The translations under genes and the position numbers were made by a program. A stretch of DNA of 45,589 bases from Acidobacteriota bacterium (lineage in GTDB: Bacteria; Acidobacteriota; Thermoanaerobaculia; Gp7-AA8): assembly GCA_016184115.1 (NCBI GenBank), contig JACPDH010000091.1:1-45589 (forward strand). The letters run 5' to 3'. Position 1 is the first letter of the stretch. The number at the start of each line of letters is the position of its first letter. Below the pieces are notes generated by a model, which was not told where the DNA came from, searched no databases, and was given only the letters and a program-made list of their open reading frames with translations. Below, one piece after another: positions 17,344 through 24,770 of the stretch.

Positions 17344-17393
17344 ATGCGGCGCTTCGCACCGCCACAACGGCCGGAGGCCGTTGCCACTAGCCC
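17344..17393 (+). repeat. Dispersed ~50-bp repeat, copy 2
   Basis: This copy matches 12081-12130 and contains the clear hairpin AACGGCC-GGA-GGCCGTT. It lies in the 350-bp gap between ppk1 and the CAP gene, which is made almost entirely of three repeat types. Confidence 0.6.
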
Positions 17394-17431
17394 GCATTCC
17401 TCACAGCGCTTCGGTCTCGCGCTCAGCGTGC

Positions 17432-17920
17432 CTACTTCTTCCTCGACACCGGCCTAACCCTCTCGCGTGCGAAGACGGCGACGACCGATCGCCCTTCCGC
17501 GCGACGCGCGACGTGCCCGTCGATGATTGCGATCCCGACACTGCCGAACTCTGCCCCCAGTACGTTTCGCCTGTGGCCGGGCGAGAGCATCCAGCTCTCC
17601 ACGAGCACTTCGACCGTCTCGAATCCCGTCGCGAGGTTCTCCCCGGCAAGCGCAAACTCGAAGCCGTGGTGCCGGATCGCATCGAACGGGGAGCCGCCGC
17701 CCGACGGCTCATGCCGCCACTCTCCGCTCTCCTCCATGTCGCGCATGCGGTCTGCCGCCGCGGCTTGAAGACGCTCATCGATGAAGAGCGGCCCGAGGCC
17801 TTCGGCGCTCCGGTAACGGTTCATCTCGGCGACCAGCGCCTCCGCAGTGATCCCCGAGGCGTCAATGGGAGGCGCCACTGCAAGCGCGAGAAGGAAAGTG
17901 AACGTGGCCATCCATTTCAT
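17432..17920 (-). CDS. Secreted CAP/SCP-domain protein
   Basis: This 162-residue exported protein has an N-terminal signal peptide (MKWMATFTFLLALAVAPPIDA) followed by a CAP (cysteine-rich secretory/PR-1) domain without cysteines. Family motifs are LVAEMNRYRSAEGLGPL, the WRHEPSGG region and the HRRNVLGAEFGSVGIAI block, with GENLA in the middle. Bacterial CAP proteins are extracytoplasmic and of mostly unknown function. It is monocistronic, with repeats on its 3' side and a short heptad repeat on its 5' side. It starts with ATG at 17920. Confidence 0.87.
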   Translation of the reverse strand: MKWMATFTFLLALAVAPPIDASGITAEALVAEMNRYRSAEGLGPLFIDERLQAAAADRMRDMEESGEWRHEPSGGGSPFDAIRHHGFEFALAGENLATGFETVEVLVESWMLSPGHRRNVLGAEFGSVGIAIIDGHVARRAEGRSVVAVFARERVRPVSRKK

Positions 17921-17975
17921 TTGCCGTGCTCGTCACGCTGAGAGTACGCCGCGAAAAGGCAGAAGGGATGAAACG

Positions 17976-17996
17976 GAATTGAGAATTGAGAACTGC
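17976..17996 (+). repeat. Short heptad repeat (three units)
   Basis: GAATTGA, GAATTGA and GAACTGC follow one another without a gap. This is the same GAANNNN period-7 pattern as the larger arrays, here in the gap before the CAP gene. Confidence 0.6.
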
Positions 17997-18089
17997 AGGA
18001 CTGCCACCGAAACGAAGGGGCAGTGAAATCAAACGAGGGCCCAGGCCCTCTCTTCATGCCCCTGTAGACCGCCGTCCGCCGGTTTCGTT

Positions 18090-19331
18090 CTACCCGTCGG
18101 GCCGGACGCGCATGAAAAACGTGCAGGCCTTACCCGTTTTCGACTCGACCCAGACCGAGCCGCCATGCTGCGTCGCGAAGTCCTTGCAGCGCGCGAGGCC
18201 TCGGCCGCTCCGCTCGTCGGATCGCGCATCGGGGTTGAACCCGGCGCCAAAGATCACCTCGCGCAGGTGCTCCGGTACGTGCGCGCCGCTGTCCATCACG
18301 AAGAAGAGGAGGAGCGGCTTCCCCTTGTGCTCGAGCGAACGGAGCCCGAGAACGATCTGCCCCCCTTCGGGCGTGTAGTGAAGCGAGTTCTCCATCAGGA
18401 GGACGAGCACTTCTTCGAGCTCGTGATGGTTCCGGAACGTTTCGTCGCCTTCCTGTGCGTCGAGTTGAAGGAGGACGCCCTTCCTCGCCGCGACCGGCGT
18501 GAAGCGATCACCGACTCGGCGCACGACGTCGTCGACCTTGGGCGCACTCGTCGCCGTCAGCGACTCGGTCTCTTCGACACCAGGCGCCAGCTCGAACGCG
18601 GTGAGAATCTGTTCGATCGTTCCCGCGGCGTCGGTGAGCAGAGGATCCTGTTTGCGATTCTTCGCCGCCGTCGTCAGCGCCTCACGAAGCGCGCGCAGCG
18701 GATGGACGATCGTCTCCTGCGCGTAGTTCACGAACGCGCTCTGCATCGCGACCGCGGGATCGGTGGGACGAAGGATCAGCACCGCGCCCCCCGTGCCCCC
18801 TGAGAGTGGAACGACGGAGAATGCGACTTTGTGCGAACCGATCGAGACGTCTTTCGTGAACGGCACACTGAGGGGCGGCACCGTGAAGCCGAGTTGCTTC
18901 TCGAGCACGTCGATCGAAGGCCGCGACGACAGTTCGAGCGAGAGGAGGACGTGCGCCTCACCCGAGCAGTACTTCACCGCGCGATCCGAACCGATGAGCA
19001 GAGCCGGCAGCTTCGCCGCCGTCAGAACGTCGCAGATACTCGATGGCGCGAACGAAGTCGACTCGACCGGAAACGGCACGATGGGAGCCTTCGGGAACGG
19101 TTCGGCCGCCGGCTTCGTCGCGAGAACCGCCTGCTTCACTCCTGCTGCAGCCGCTGGAGGTGCCGTCGCGGGAGACGCCGCTGGAGGCGCTTTGGGAGCC
19201 TCCGGAGGCGGCGCAGGCTTCGAGGCGGCCGGCTGCGCGGGTGCTGCCGGCTTTCTTGTGCGCGGACGGTCGCACTTCTCGCAGAGGATTCCCTGCGAAA
19301 TCTGCGCCCCGCACATCACGCACTGACTCAT
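18090..19331 (-). CDS. Zinc-ribbon histidine-kinase-like protein
   Basis: This 413-residue soluble protein begins with a four-cysteine zinc ribbon (CVMCGAQISQGILCEKC). An Ala/Pro-rich linker of ~60 residues follows, then a domain of unclear type (about 95-215), a helical segment and a C-terminal HATPase domain. The ATPase is recognisable from the N box (MENSLHYTPEGG), G1 (DSGAHVPEHL) and G2 (SGRGLARCKDFATQHGG). The helical part has a His in ETIVHPLRALREAL at the place of the phospho-acceptor H box, but it deviates from the usual HExRTPL. The start at 19331 has GGAGGTG upstream. No partner regulator is adjacent, so it may be an orphan or cytosolic redox or metal sensor. That function is a guess. 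Confidence 0.7.
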   Translation of the reverse strand: MSQCVMCGAQISQGILCEKCDRPRTRKPAAPAQPAASKPAPPPEAPKAPPAASPATAPPAAAAGVKQAVLATKPAAEPFPKAPIVPFPVESTSFAPSSICDVLTAAKLPALLIGSDRAVKYCSGEAHVLLSLELSSRPSIDVLEKQLGFTVPPLSVPFTKDVSIGSHKVAFSVVPLSGGTGGAVLILRPTDPAVAMQSAFVNYAQETIVHPLRALREALTTAAKNRKQDPLLTDAAGTIEQILTAFELAPGVEETESLTATSAPKVDDVVRRVGDRFTPVAARKGVLLQLDAQEGDETFRNHHELEEVLVLLMENSLHYTPEGGQIVLGLRSLEHKGKPLLLFFVMDSGAHVPEHLREVIFGAGFNPDARSDERSGRGLARCKDFATQHGGSVWVESKTGKACTFFMRVRPDG

Positions 19332-19385
19332 GCCGACACCTCCAGCTATTACGGATCTTAAGCCCAACGGCAGGGAAACAGGAAG

Positions 19386-20147
19386 CTATCGAACCAGGGA
19401 AAGCCGGGCTCCGTTGGGAACGACGAGCCCGCGATCGGCGAGGTGCCGCGCATGCGCCAGCAATTGCATCTCCGCGGCCGAACGGAGTCCCGCCTGCAGT
19501 TCGGGGTAAATCCTCGCCCGGAGCTCGGCAACGCCGAGCGGCCCCTCGGCGAGCTCTTCCAGAATCTGACGTTCCCGCTCCTCGCGATGCGCAATGTAGT
19601 AGTCGATCCACGCGACGGCGTCGGATCGTACCGGACCGTGCCCGGGATAGATCGCGCGTGGCTGCAGTGCCCTTAGTTTCCTCAATGACGCCATGTAATC
19701 GGCCATCACCCCGTCAGGAGGGAAGATCGCGGTCGTTCCCTCGCCAAGGATCGTGTCCCCGGTAAAGAGGTCACCACCGTCAGTGAGGAAGCAAAAATGT
19801 TCCGCGGTATGGCCTGGCGTGGCAACCGCGGTGATGACGAAGCCTTCACACTCGATCGTCGCACCGTCTGTAAGGCGCTCGGCGACGATCGCGTCATCGA
19901 GAACACCCTCCGGTGCGAGGATCCGCGCCCCGCTCCGGGCCGCGACGAACGCTGCAGCAGGCGCGTGGTCTGCATGCCGATGCGTGACGAGGATCGTGGC
20001 GACGCGCGGCTGCGTTTCGAGGAGCGCTTCGACGTGGGTGTCGATCGCGGGTCCGGGATCGATCATCAGCGTCTCGCCGACGAGCCAGCTGCGTGTGCCA
20101 TCGAGCGTGAACGGCGCGGGATTGGGCGCAAGCACCGAGCGGATCAT
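19386..20147 (-). CDS. MBL-fold metallohydrolase (LACTB2-like)
   Basis: This 253-residue metallo-beta-lactamase-fold hydrolase has all metal ligands: THRHADH near residue 55, His in TPGHT, Asp in FTGDT and His in YPGHGP. The C-terminal helical winged region (EELAEGPLGVAELRARIYPEL) is that of LACTB2-type proteins, which include RNases and thioesterase-like enzymes. Its ATG overlaps the stop of the upstream Nudix gene (ATGA, 20144-20147), so the two are translationally coupled. The substrate is not evident. Confidence 0.85.
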   Translation of the reverse strand: MIRSVLAPNPAPFTLDGTRSWLVGETLMIDPGPAIDTHVEALLETQPRVATILVTHRHADHAPAAAFVAARSGARILAPEGVLDDAIVAERLTDGATIECEGFVITAVATPGHTAEHFCFLTDGGDLFTGDTILGEGTTAIFPPDGVMADYMASLRKLRALQPRAIYPGHGPVRSDAVAWIDYYIAHREERERQILEELAEGPLGVAELRARIYPELQAGLRSAAEMQLLAHARHLADRGLVVPNGARLSLVR

Positions 20148-20875
20148 TCGCCCTCCTGGAGAACGATCGATTTGCGTCCGTCGGCGATGACGAGCATGGG
20201 GCGGCGAACGGGAAGCGCGCGCGCGCCGCAGGCGGCGACGAGCTCTGCGGCGCTTGCAAACGACGTGAGCGTTTCGAGAATCCTGATCGTCGCGAAAACG
20301 AGCTGCATCGATCCATCATTTTGTCGCGCGAGCGCGTCGGCAGGGCGAATCCACGCGAGCTCCACTCCCTCGAGTTCGTCCGGCGATCCCTCGGAATCGT
20401 CGTCCGTACGCGCGAGAACGAAGAGCGTGTCGTAGCGTTTCGGGATGCCCGCTGGTGTAATCCAGCGCTCGAACGGAACGAGCCTGGGCAACGCGGCTCG
20501 AGCGTCTTCGGCCATCGTGCGAAAGAGCGACGGATCGCCTGCGAGCGCGGCACGGCGCGACGCGGCATCGGCGTCGCCTCCGCCTAACCAAATCCCGGCC
20601 TCCTCGAGCAGCTCGCGCACGGCGCAGATCGCCAGCGCGGCCTCTTCGCCCTTCTCTCCCGCGATCTCCGTGTCGGCCGCGTCGAGCGCTCCACCAGGAA
20701 AAACCCAGGCTCCAGGCACGAACGTGCTCGACTCGTGCCGTCGCATCATCAACACCTCGAACGGCTCTCCGCGAAGCAGAATCACGCTCGCAGCGGGAAC
20801 AGGAACCACCTCGCCGGCTGCGCCGGCTCCTCGGGGAAGCATCGCGTCGGTGACCCTGGTGCGGCTCACCGGCAC
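20144..20875 (-). CDS. Nudix hydrolase (NUDT19/CoA-type)
   Basis: This 243-residue Nudix hydrolase has the core RELLEEAGI, preceded by a long insertion after the first glycines (PGGALDAAD...). The conserved Glu of the first half of the box is not in its canonical spacing. Such insertions occur in NUDT19/NUDT7-like enzymes acting on CoA derivatives. The N-terminal strand VPAASVILLRG and the motif MMRRHESSTFVPGAWVFPGG fit that subgroup. It is coupled to the MBL hydrolase downstream. The pairing of an acyl-CoA-type Nudix with a LACTB2-like hydrolase suggests a shared pathway, which is not shown here. Confidence 0.8.
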   Translation of the reverse strand: MPVSRTRVTDAMLPRGAGAAGEVVPVPAASVILLRGEPFEVLMMRRHESSTFVPGAWVFPGGALDAADTEIAGEKGEEAALAICAVRELLEEAGIWLGGGDADAASRRAALAGDPSLFRTMAEDARAALPRLVPFERWITPAGIPKRYDTLFVLARTDDDSEGSPDELEGVELAWIRPADALARQNDGSMQLVFATIRILETLTSFASAAELVAACGARALPVRRPMLVIADGRKSIVLQEGE

Positions 20876-20892
20876 CTCCGTCCATTCATCTT

Positions 20893-20992
20893 GAAGTGAG
20901 AACGCAGAACGATGAATGCTGAACCCAGAAACGGCGTTCGTAGACGACCTCCCTTTCTGGATTCAACGATCATCGTTCTGCGTTCAAAATTC
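20893..20992. repeat. Facing heptad arrays forming an imperfect hairpin
   Basis: Six contiguous GAANNNN heptads (20893-20934) face six NNNNTTC heptads (20951-20992, one reading ATC). The 16-mer GAACGCAGAACGATGA recurs as its exact reverse complement in the second arm. It lies in the gap between moaE and the Nudix gene, and no gene is present. Confidence 0.8.
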
Positions 20993-21025
20993 ATCGCTTT
21001 CCCTCGTACGGCGACAGCCCTCGCG

Positions 21026-21439
21026 TCAGTTCCCCTGCCACCCGACCCACTCCTCGCCGTCCGGACCTTTCTCGCGCTTCCAGATCGGCACGGTCTGTTT
21101 CACCCGTTCGATGATCTCGCGGCACGCGGCAAAGGCTTCGTCGCGGTGAGGCGACGTGCAGGCGATCACGATCGACGCCTCGCCGACTTGAAGTAGCCCT
21201 AGGCGGTGGATGAACGCGATCGCGACGTCGGGGTACGCGGCTGCGACGTCCGCCTCGATCTTCGCCATCTCCTTTTCCGCCATCGGCCTCCAGCATTCGT
21301 AGAAGATCGATTCGACGCTCTTTCCCTGGTGGTGATTCCGTACGACACCGGCGAAGAGTGCGAGTGCGCCGTCGGACGAGCGCATGACGCGGGCAACGAG
21401 AGCGGGCTGGTCGATGGGAGAGTCGGTCAGGTAGCTCAT
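21026..21439 (-). CDS. moaE: Molybdopterin synthase catalytic subunit MoaE
   Basis: This 137-residue MoaE converts cyclic pyranopterin monophosphate to molybdopterin using thiocarboxylated MoaD. Conserved features are GALALFAGVVRNHHQGK, HRLGLLQVGEASI and the active-site lysine Lys121 in PIWKREK (E. coli Lys119). I chose the ATG at 21439 (MSYLTDSP) because it gives the normal length. It follows moaD by 28 bp. These are the only cofactor-biosynthesis genes in the window. Confidence 0.93.
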   Translation of the reverse strand: MSYLTDSPIDQPALVARVMRSSDGALALFAGVVRNHHQGKSVESIFYECWRPMAEKEMAKIEADVAAAYPDVAIAFIHRLGLLQVGEASIVIACTSPHRDEAFAACREIIERVKQTVPIWKREKGPDGEEWVGWQGN

Positions 21440-21467
21440 CGCTGCGCTCGAATTGATTCCGCCCAAC

Positions 21468-21713
21468 CTACCCCCCCGACACCGGCGGGATGAACGCCAG
21501 TTCGTCGCCGTCGCGCAGCATGGTCTCGGGCTGGACATAGTCCTGATTCACGGCGGTAAACGGCGGCCGCTCGTACGATGCGATCCGTGGATGCGCGGCA
21601 CGCAGCCCGTTCCATACGTCGATCGCGCGCGACCCGTCAGCGACCTCGAGCTCGCGTTCGTCGGTACCGACGATATCGCGCAGTACGGCAAAGAGAAGGA
21701 GTCGGACTTTCAT
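21468..21713 (-). CDS. moaD: Molybdopterin synthase sulfur carrier MoaD
   Basis: This 81-residue ubiquitin-like protein starts at the ATG at 21713 (MKVRLLLFAVLRDIVG) and ends in the essential Gly-Gly (IPPVSGG), where the thiocarboxylate forms. Length and pattern fit the MoaD/ThiS family, and the next gene, moaE, identifies it as MoaD. An upstream in-frame start at 21743 would add only ten atypical residues. Confidence 0.92.
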   Translation of the reverse strand: MKVRLLLFAVLRDIVGTDERELEVADGSRAIDVWNGLRAAHPRIASYERPPFTAVNQDYVQPETMLRDGDELAFIPPVSGG

Positions 21714-21750
21714 CGTCGAAGACAATCGTATCGGCTGCAGCAAGATTCCG

Positions 21751-21799
21751 CGAATGACGAAACGGCTCCGTCCGCAGGGAACGGAGCCGTCGTCATTCG
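21751..21799 (-). terminator. Long stem-loop after the Met/Gly-rich protein gene
   Basis: An inverted repeat with ~19-bp arms (CGAATGACGA/TCGTCATTCG and CGGCTCCGT/ACGGAGCCG), a 2-base bulge and a 9-base loop lies 17 bp beyond the stop at 21816. No clear U-tract follows. It very likely separates this transcript from moaD. Confidence 0.6.
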
Positions 21800-21815
21800 G
21801 AAACGCGATCGCCGA

Positions 21816-22463
21816 TCAATTCAGCGTGATCGTCCAGAGGATCGCGCCATCGTTCGACACGGCGACGAGCGACCTGACGCCAGTGCCGCTTCCCGGCGCC
21901 GGCGTTCCGGTTGCATCGGTCGCCGGCTTGACGACCGTCAGGTAGAGTCCGCCGCTGAACGCCGTCGCGCTCGAAACATGGCCCTCGATGTCGCGAGTCC
22001 AGAGCGCGCTTCCCGAAGCCTGCGATAGACCGATGAGCTTCGAGGTGATCGCTGCCGTCGCCGTTCCATTCTGACCGTACCCACCCGCGACTTGAATCGC
22101 CACAACGTTCGTTCCCGAAAGAACGAGATCCGCCATGCCGAGCGCAGGAAGTTTGTAAGTCCAGCCCGTCACGCCTGTCGCGCGGATCGAGACGACCTCG
22201 AACTGTCCGGTCGCATCGGCCTCGAGGTGGCGAAGCAGATACGCGCTGCCATCGGTGCCGACGACGACGCTGGGGAAGCCTCCCATTCCTTCGCCGCGCG
22301 GACCCATTCCGCTCCCCGCTCCGCTACCGTTCCCCATTCCCATTCCACTGCCCGAGCCGTTCCCACCACCCATGCCTCCGCGCTCGACGGTCGCACTCTG
22401 AGCGAAAGCCGCGCCGGCCATCGAGAGGGTCAGGACTGCCACTGCCAATGTATTCAGTTTCAT
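21816..22463 (-). CDS. Secreted protein with Met/Gly-rich N-terminal segment
   Basis: This 215-residue protein has a clear signal peptide (MKLNTLAVAVLTLSMAGAAFA) and an AGGAGA ribosome site before the ATG at 22463. The mature N-terminus (about residues 28-58) is almost only Gly, Met, Ser and Asn (GMGMGNGSGAGSGMG). The remainder reads as short beta strands (SVVVGTDGSAYLLRH, VVAIQVAGGYGQNG, LIGLSQASGSALWTRDI, SLVAVSNDGAILWTITLN), resembling blades of a PQQ-type beta-propeller, but too few for a full ring. I do not recognise a named family. It is the last gene behind a CHASE2 kinase, a sigma54 activator and a FecR-domain protein. It has its own candidate sigma54 promoter, so it may be the main output of that system. 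Confidence 0.7.
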   Translation of the reverse strand: MKLNTLAVAVLTLSMAGAAFAQSATVERGGMGGGNGSGSGMGMGNGSGAGSGMGPRGEGMGGFPSVVVGTDGSAYLLRHLEADATGQFEVVSIRATGVTGWTYKLPALGMADLVLSGTNVVAIQVAGGYGQNGTATAAITSKLIGLSQASGSALWTRDIEGHVSSATAFSGGLYLTVVKPATDATGTPAPGSGTGVRSLVAVSNDGAILWTITLN

Positions 22464-22519
22464 GATTCGTTCTCCTGTCTTCGCGGGAGCTCGCCGGCTC
22501 CTCGTACAGGATCGATATC

Positions 22520-22535
22520 GCAAGCGTCATGCCCG
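22520..22535 (-). promoter_or_regulatory. Candidate sigma54 promoter for the Met/Gly-rich protein gene
   Basis: On the minus strand GGGCATGACGCTTGCG fits the sigma54 consensus (TGGCACG-N4-TTGCW). The GG at 22533-22532 and the GC at 22521-22520 are separated by exactly 10 bp. Transcription would begin near 22508, leaving a ~45-base leader with a good ribosome site. An NtrC-type activator is encoded two genes upstream. Confidence 0.55.
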
Positions 22536-22563
22536 GTTTTCGGAGCGCTCACTCACGAATCCT

Positions 22564-22620
22564 GGGTCAAACCGACTCTGCCTCCGCGTCGATTCGACCC
22601 GACGAGAGTCAGATCGACTC
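22564..22620. promoter_or_regulatory. Three phased 15-bp dyads upstream of the sigma54 promoter
   Basis: The sites are GGGTCAAACCGACTC (22564-22578), GCGTCGATTCGACCC (22586-22600) and GAGTCAGATCGACTC (22606-22620). They share the form GNGTCRNWYCGACYC. Their centres are 22 and 20 bp apart, about two helical turns each. They sit roughly 60-105 bp upstream of the predicted start site, as expected for enhancer sites of a sigma54 activator. Confidence 0.5.
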
Positions 22621-23356
22621 ACGGACGCTTCGTTCCTCCGCCACTGTGCCCCATCCCTCCCGGCTGGCCTGACTGCGAGCCCGGCTGGCCCATCATTCCA
22701 CCCTCGGATCCTGACTGACCTCCTCCCGACGTGCGACTCCCGTCGGGCATTCTCGACCCGCGCTGCTCCCACATCGTCTCGTTCATCCCTGAAGGCGACT
22801 GGTGCATTTCAGGACGCCGACCGCGACCGTACTCGGCCATCTCTCCCGCGTGCACGGCGATCGGCTCGAACGAATGATCGAACGAGTCGATCTGGACCGT
22901 TCCTTCGAAGACGACGACCGAGGTGTTCCCATGCCCGTCGACATCGACGCCGTATCGCGTGCCGCGCACGGCGAGTAGCGCGCCCGGAGTCGCGACGACG
23001 CGCGGCTCGTCGCCGGTGAATGCGTCGAAGATCGCTTTCAGACGTCCTTGCTGCAGCTTGAGAATCACACCCGGCTGGTCGCTTCCAAGCGAAACCTCGC
23101 TCGACGATGAAATCTCGAAGCGTGCGTTCCAGCGCGGCGCGGCGACGAGCGTCGAGCCGAGCCAGCCCGTCTTGACGACGTCGCCACCCGTCGCATCCGC
23201 TCCCTCACTCACACGAACTTCGCGCCCCTGGCTCACAAGGATCACCTTGCTCCGGACTTTGTCGAACCGGTACGACACCGGCTCACCCGCGGGTCCGGTC
23301 GCCGACGCGGCGAGGGCAGCGGCAAGCACAATTGATCCGAACGTCGCCTTTTTCAT
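22619..23356 (-). CDS. Secreted FecR-domain protein with Met/Gly/Ser-rich tail
   Basis: This 245-residue exported protein starts at the ATG at 23356 (MKKATFGSIVLAAALAASATG signal) with GAGAGGTG upstream. A FecR-type beta domain covers about residues 25-170 (VKTGWLGSTLVAAP, ISSSSEVSL, VVATPGALLAVRGTRYGV, VVVFEGTVQI). The C-terminal ~55 residues are low-complexity, rich in Gly, Ser, Gln and Met (GGMMGQPGSQSGQPGG). FecR domains outside iron transport are common in secreted proteins next to sensor kinases and may bind a wall or surface ligand. It lies 10 bp after the activator gene. Its tail resembles the Met/Gly-rich segment of the next gene product, hinting that they interact. Confidence 0.8.
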   Translation of the reverse strand: MKKATFGSIVLAAALAASATGPAGEPVSYRFDKVRSKVILVSQGREVRVSEGADATGGDVVKTGWLGSTLVAAPRWNARFEISSSSEVSLGSDQPGVILKLQQGRLKAIFDAFTGDEPRVVATPGALLAVRGTRYGVDVDGHGNTSVVVFEGTVQIDSFDHSFEPIAVHAGEMAEYGRGRRPEMHQSPSGMNETMWEQRGSRMPDGSRTSGGGQSGSEGGMMGQPGSQSGQPGGMGHSGGGTKRP

Positions 23357-23366
23357 GACACACCTC

Positions 23367-24749
23367 TCAGTCCCGGCCTCGGGCCTCGATCCCATACCGT
23401 TTCATCTTCCGTGCCAGAGTCTTTCGCTCGATCCCGAGGATGAACGCGGCCTGCGTCTGATTGCCTCGGGCCGCTTCGAGCACCGCGAGGATGTGGCGCT
23501 TCTCCGCGTCGTCGAGCGATCCGAGCTCCGCGCCAGCCTCCGGCTCGCTCGCGTCCGCAACCGCGGGCGCGATTTCCAGGGAGGGCGAGCTCGGGCCCGA
23601 CATCTCGCGAAGTACGCGGCCGGCCGCCACTGCGTCCGTAAGTGCGCCGGTATCGATCGCGATGCGCCTCACGGCCTGTTCGAGCTCACGAATGTTGCCT
23701 TGCCACGGGTGCAGCGTGAGCCGCTCGATGAGCGCTCGTGACGGGCCCTCGATTTCTGCGCGGCCGAGCTCGCCCGCCAGCTTCCGGCGGAAGTGATCGA
23801 CGAGGAGCGGGATGTCACTCGCGCGCTCGCGCAGCGCCGGCACGCCGATCTCGTAGCCGGCAAGGCGGAAGTAGAGATCCTCGCGGAACCGCCCCGCCGC
23901 GACCATTGCGCGCAGGTCGCGATGGGTCGCCGCGATCACGCGCACCGCGACCCGCAGCTCCTTTTCGCTTCCGAGTGGCGTTACGGTTCCTTCCTGAAGG
24001 AATCGCAGCAGTCGCACCTGGAACGCCGGTGACACGTCGCCGATCTCATCGAGGAAGAGCGTCCCGCCGTCGGCGCGGACGAGCGCGCCGCGCCGGTCCT
24101 GCCTCGCATCGGTGAAGGCTCCTCGGATGTGGCCGAATAGCTCGCTCTCGAGGAGCGTGTCGGGAACCGCGCCGCAATTGAGCGCGACGAACGGTCCGTC
24201 AGGCCGGGAGCCTAACGAGTGAAGCGCACGCGCCACGAGCTCCTTCCCTGTGCCACTCTCGCCGCGCACGAGCACCGGGACGGCGAGCGGCGCGATCTTC
24301 GAGATCGCGCGGTAGAGGGCGATCATCGACGGGTGCGCGCCCACCATCATCGACGGCGGCGCCGGCTCGATCTCGAGAATCTCGTGCCTCACCGGCGCGA
24401 CCGCGGCGGCGATCCTCGCCATCATCTCCACGAGGTCGAATGGCTTCGCGATGTAGTCGAACGCTTCGCCACGCTCCGCGAGCGCAGCAGTTTCGAGGCT
24501 TCCGCGAGCAGTCATCAGAATCGTCGCAGGTCGTGGGTCGAGCTCGCGGATCTCGTCGAGCAGAACGAGCCCCGTGTCTCCCGGCATGTAGATGTCGCTG
24601 ACGACGACATCGACTCTCTCCGTGGCGAGAAGCGCCCGCGCACTTGCGACGCTGGCGGCACGGAACACCGCATGTCCCGACTTTTCGGCCGCGATCGCGA
24701 CACTCTCGCGAATGCCGGCGTCGTCGTCGACGACGAGTACTCGTGCCAT
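23367..24749 (-). CDS. NtrC-family sigma54-dependent response regulator
   Basis: This 460-residue activator has a receiver domain (Asp8-10 cluster, phospho-acceptor Asp52 in VVSDIYMPG), a central AAA+ domain and a C-terminal Fis-type helix-turn-helix (NQTQAAFILGIERKTLARKMKRYGI). The AAA+ domain has Walker A (GESGTGKE) and Walker B (GGTLFLDEIGD). The sigma54-contact loop reads GAFTDA rather than the usual GAFTGA, a substitution that also occurs in natural members of the family as far as I recall. The ATG at 24749 has GGAGA 8 bp upstream. It follows the CHASE2 kinase by 21 bp, forming a two-component pair, and precedes the FecR-domain gene. Likely targets include the candidate sigma54 promoter at 22520. 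Confidence 0.9.
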   Translation of the reverse strand: MARVLVVDDDAGIRESVAIAAEKSGHAVFRAASVASARALLATERVDVVVSDIYMPGDTGLVLLDEIRELDPRPATILMTARGSLETAALAERGEAFDYIAKPFDLVEMMARIAAAVAPVRHEILEIEPAPPSMMVGAHPSMIALYRAISKIAPLAVPVLVRGESGTGKELVARALHSLGSRPDGPFVALNCGAVPDTLLESELFGHIRGAFTDARQDRRGALVRADGGTLFLDEIGDVSPAFQVRLLRFLQEGTVTPLGSEKELRVAVRVIAATHRDLRAMVAAGRFREDLYFRLAGYEIGVPALRERASDIPLLVDHFRRKLAGELGRAEIEGPSRALIERLTLHPWQGNIRELEQAVRRIAIDTGALTDAVAAGRVLREMSGPSSPSLEIAPAVADASEPEAGAELGSLDDAEKRHILAVLEAARGNQTQAAFILGIERKTLARKMKRYGIEARGRD

Positions 24750-24770
24750 CAGCAATTCTCCATCAATGGA

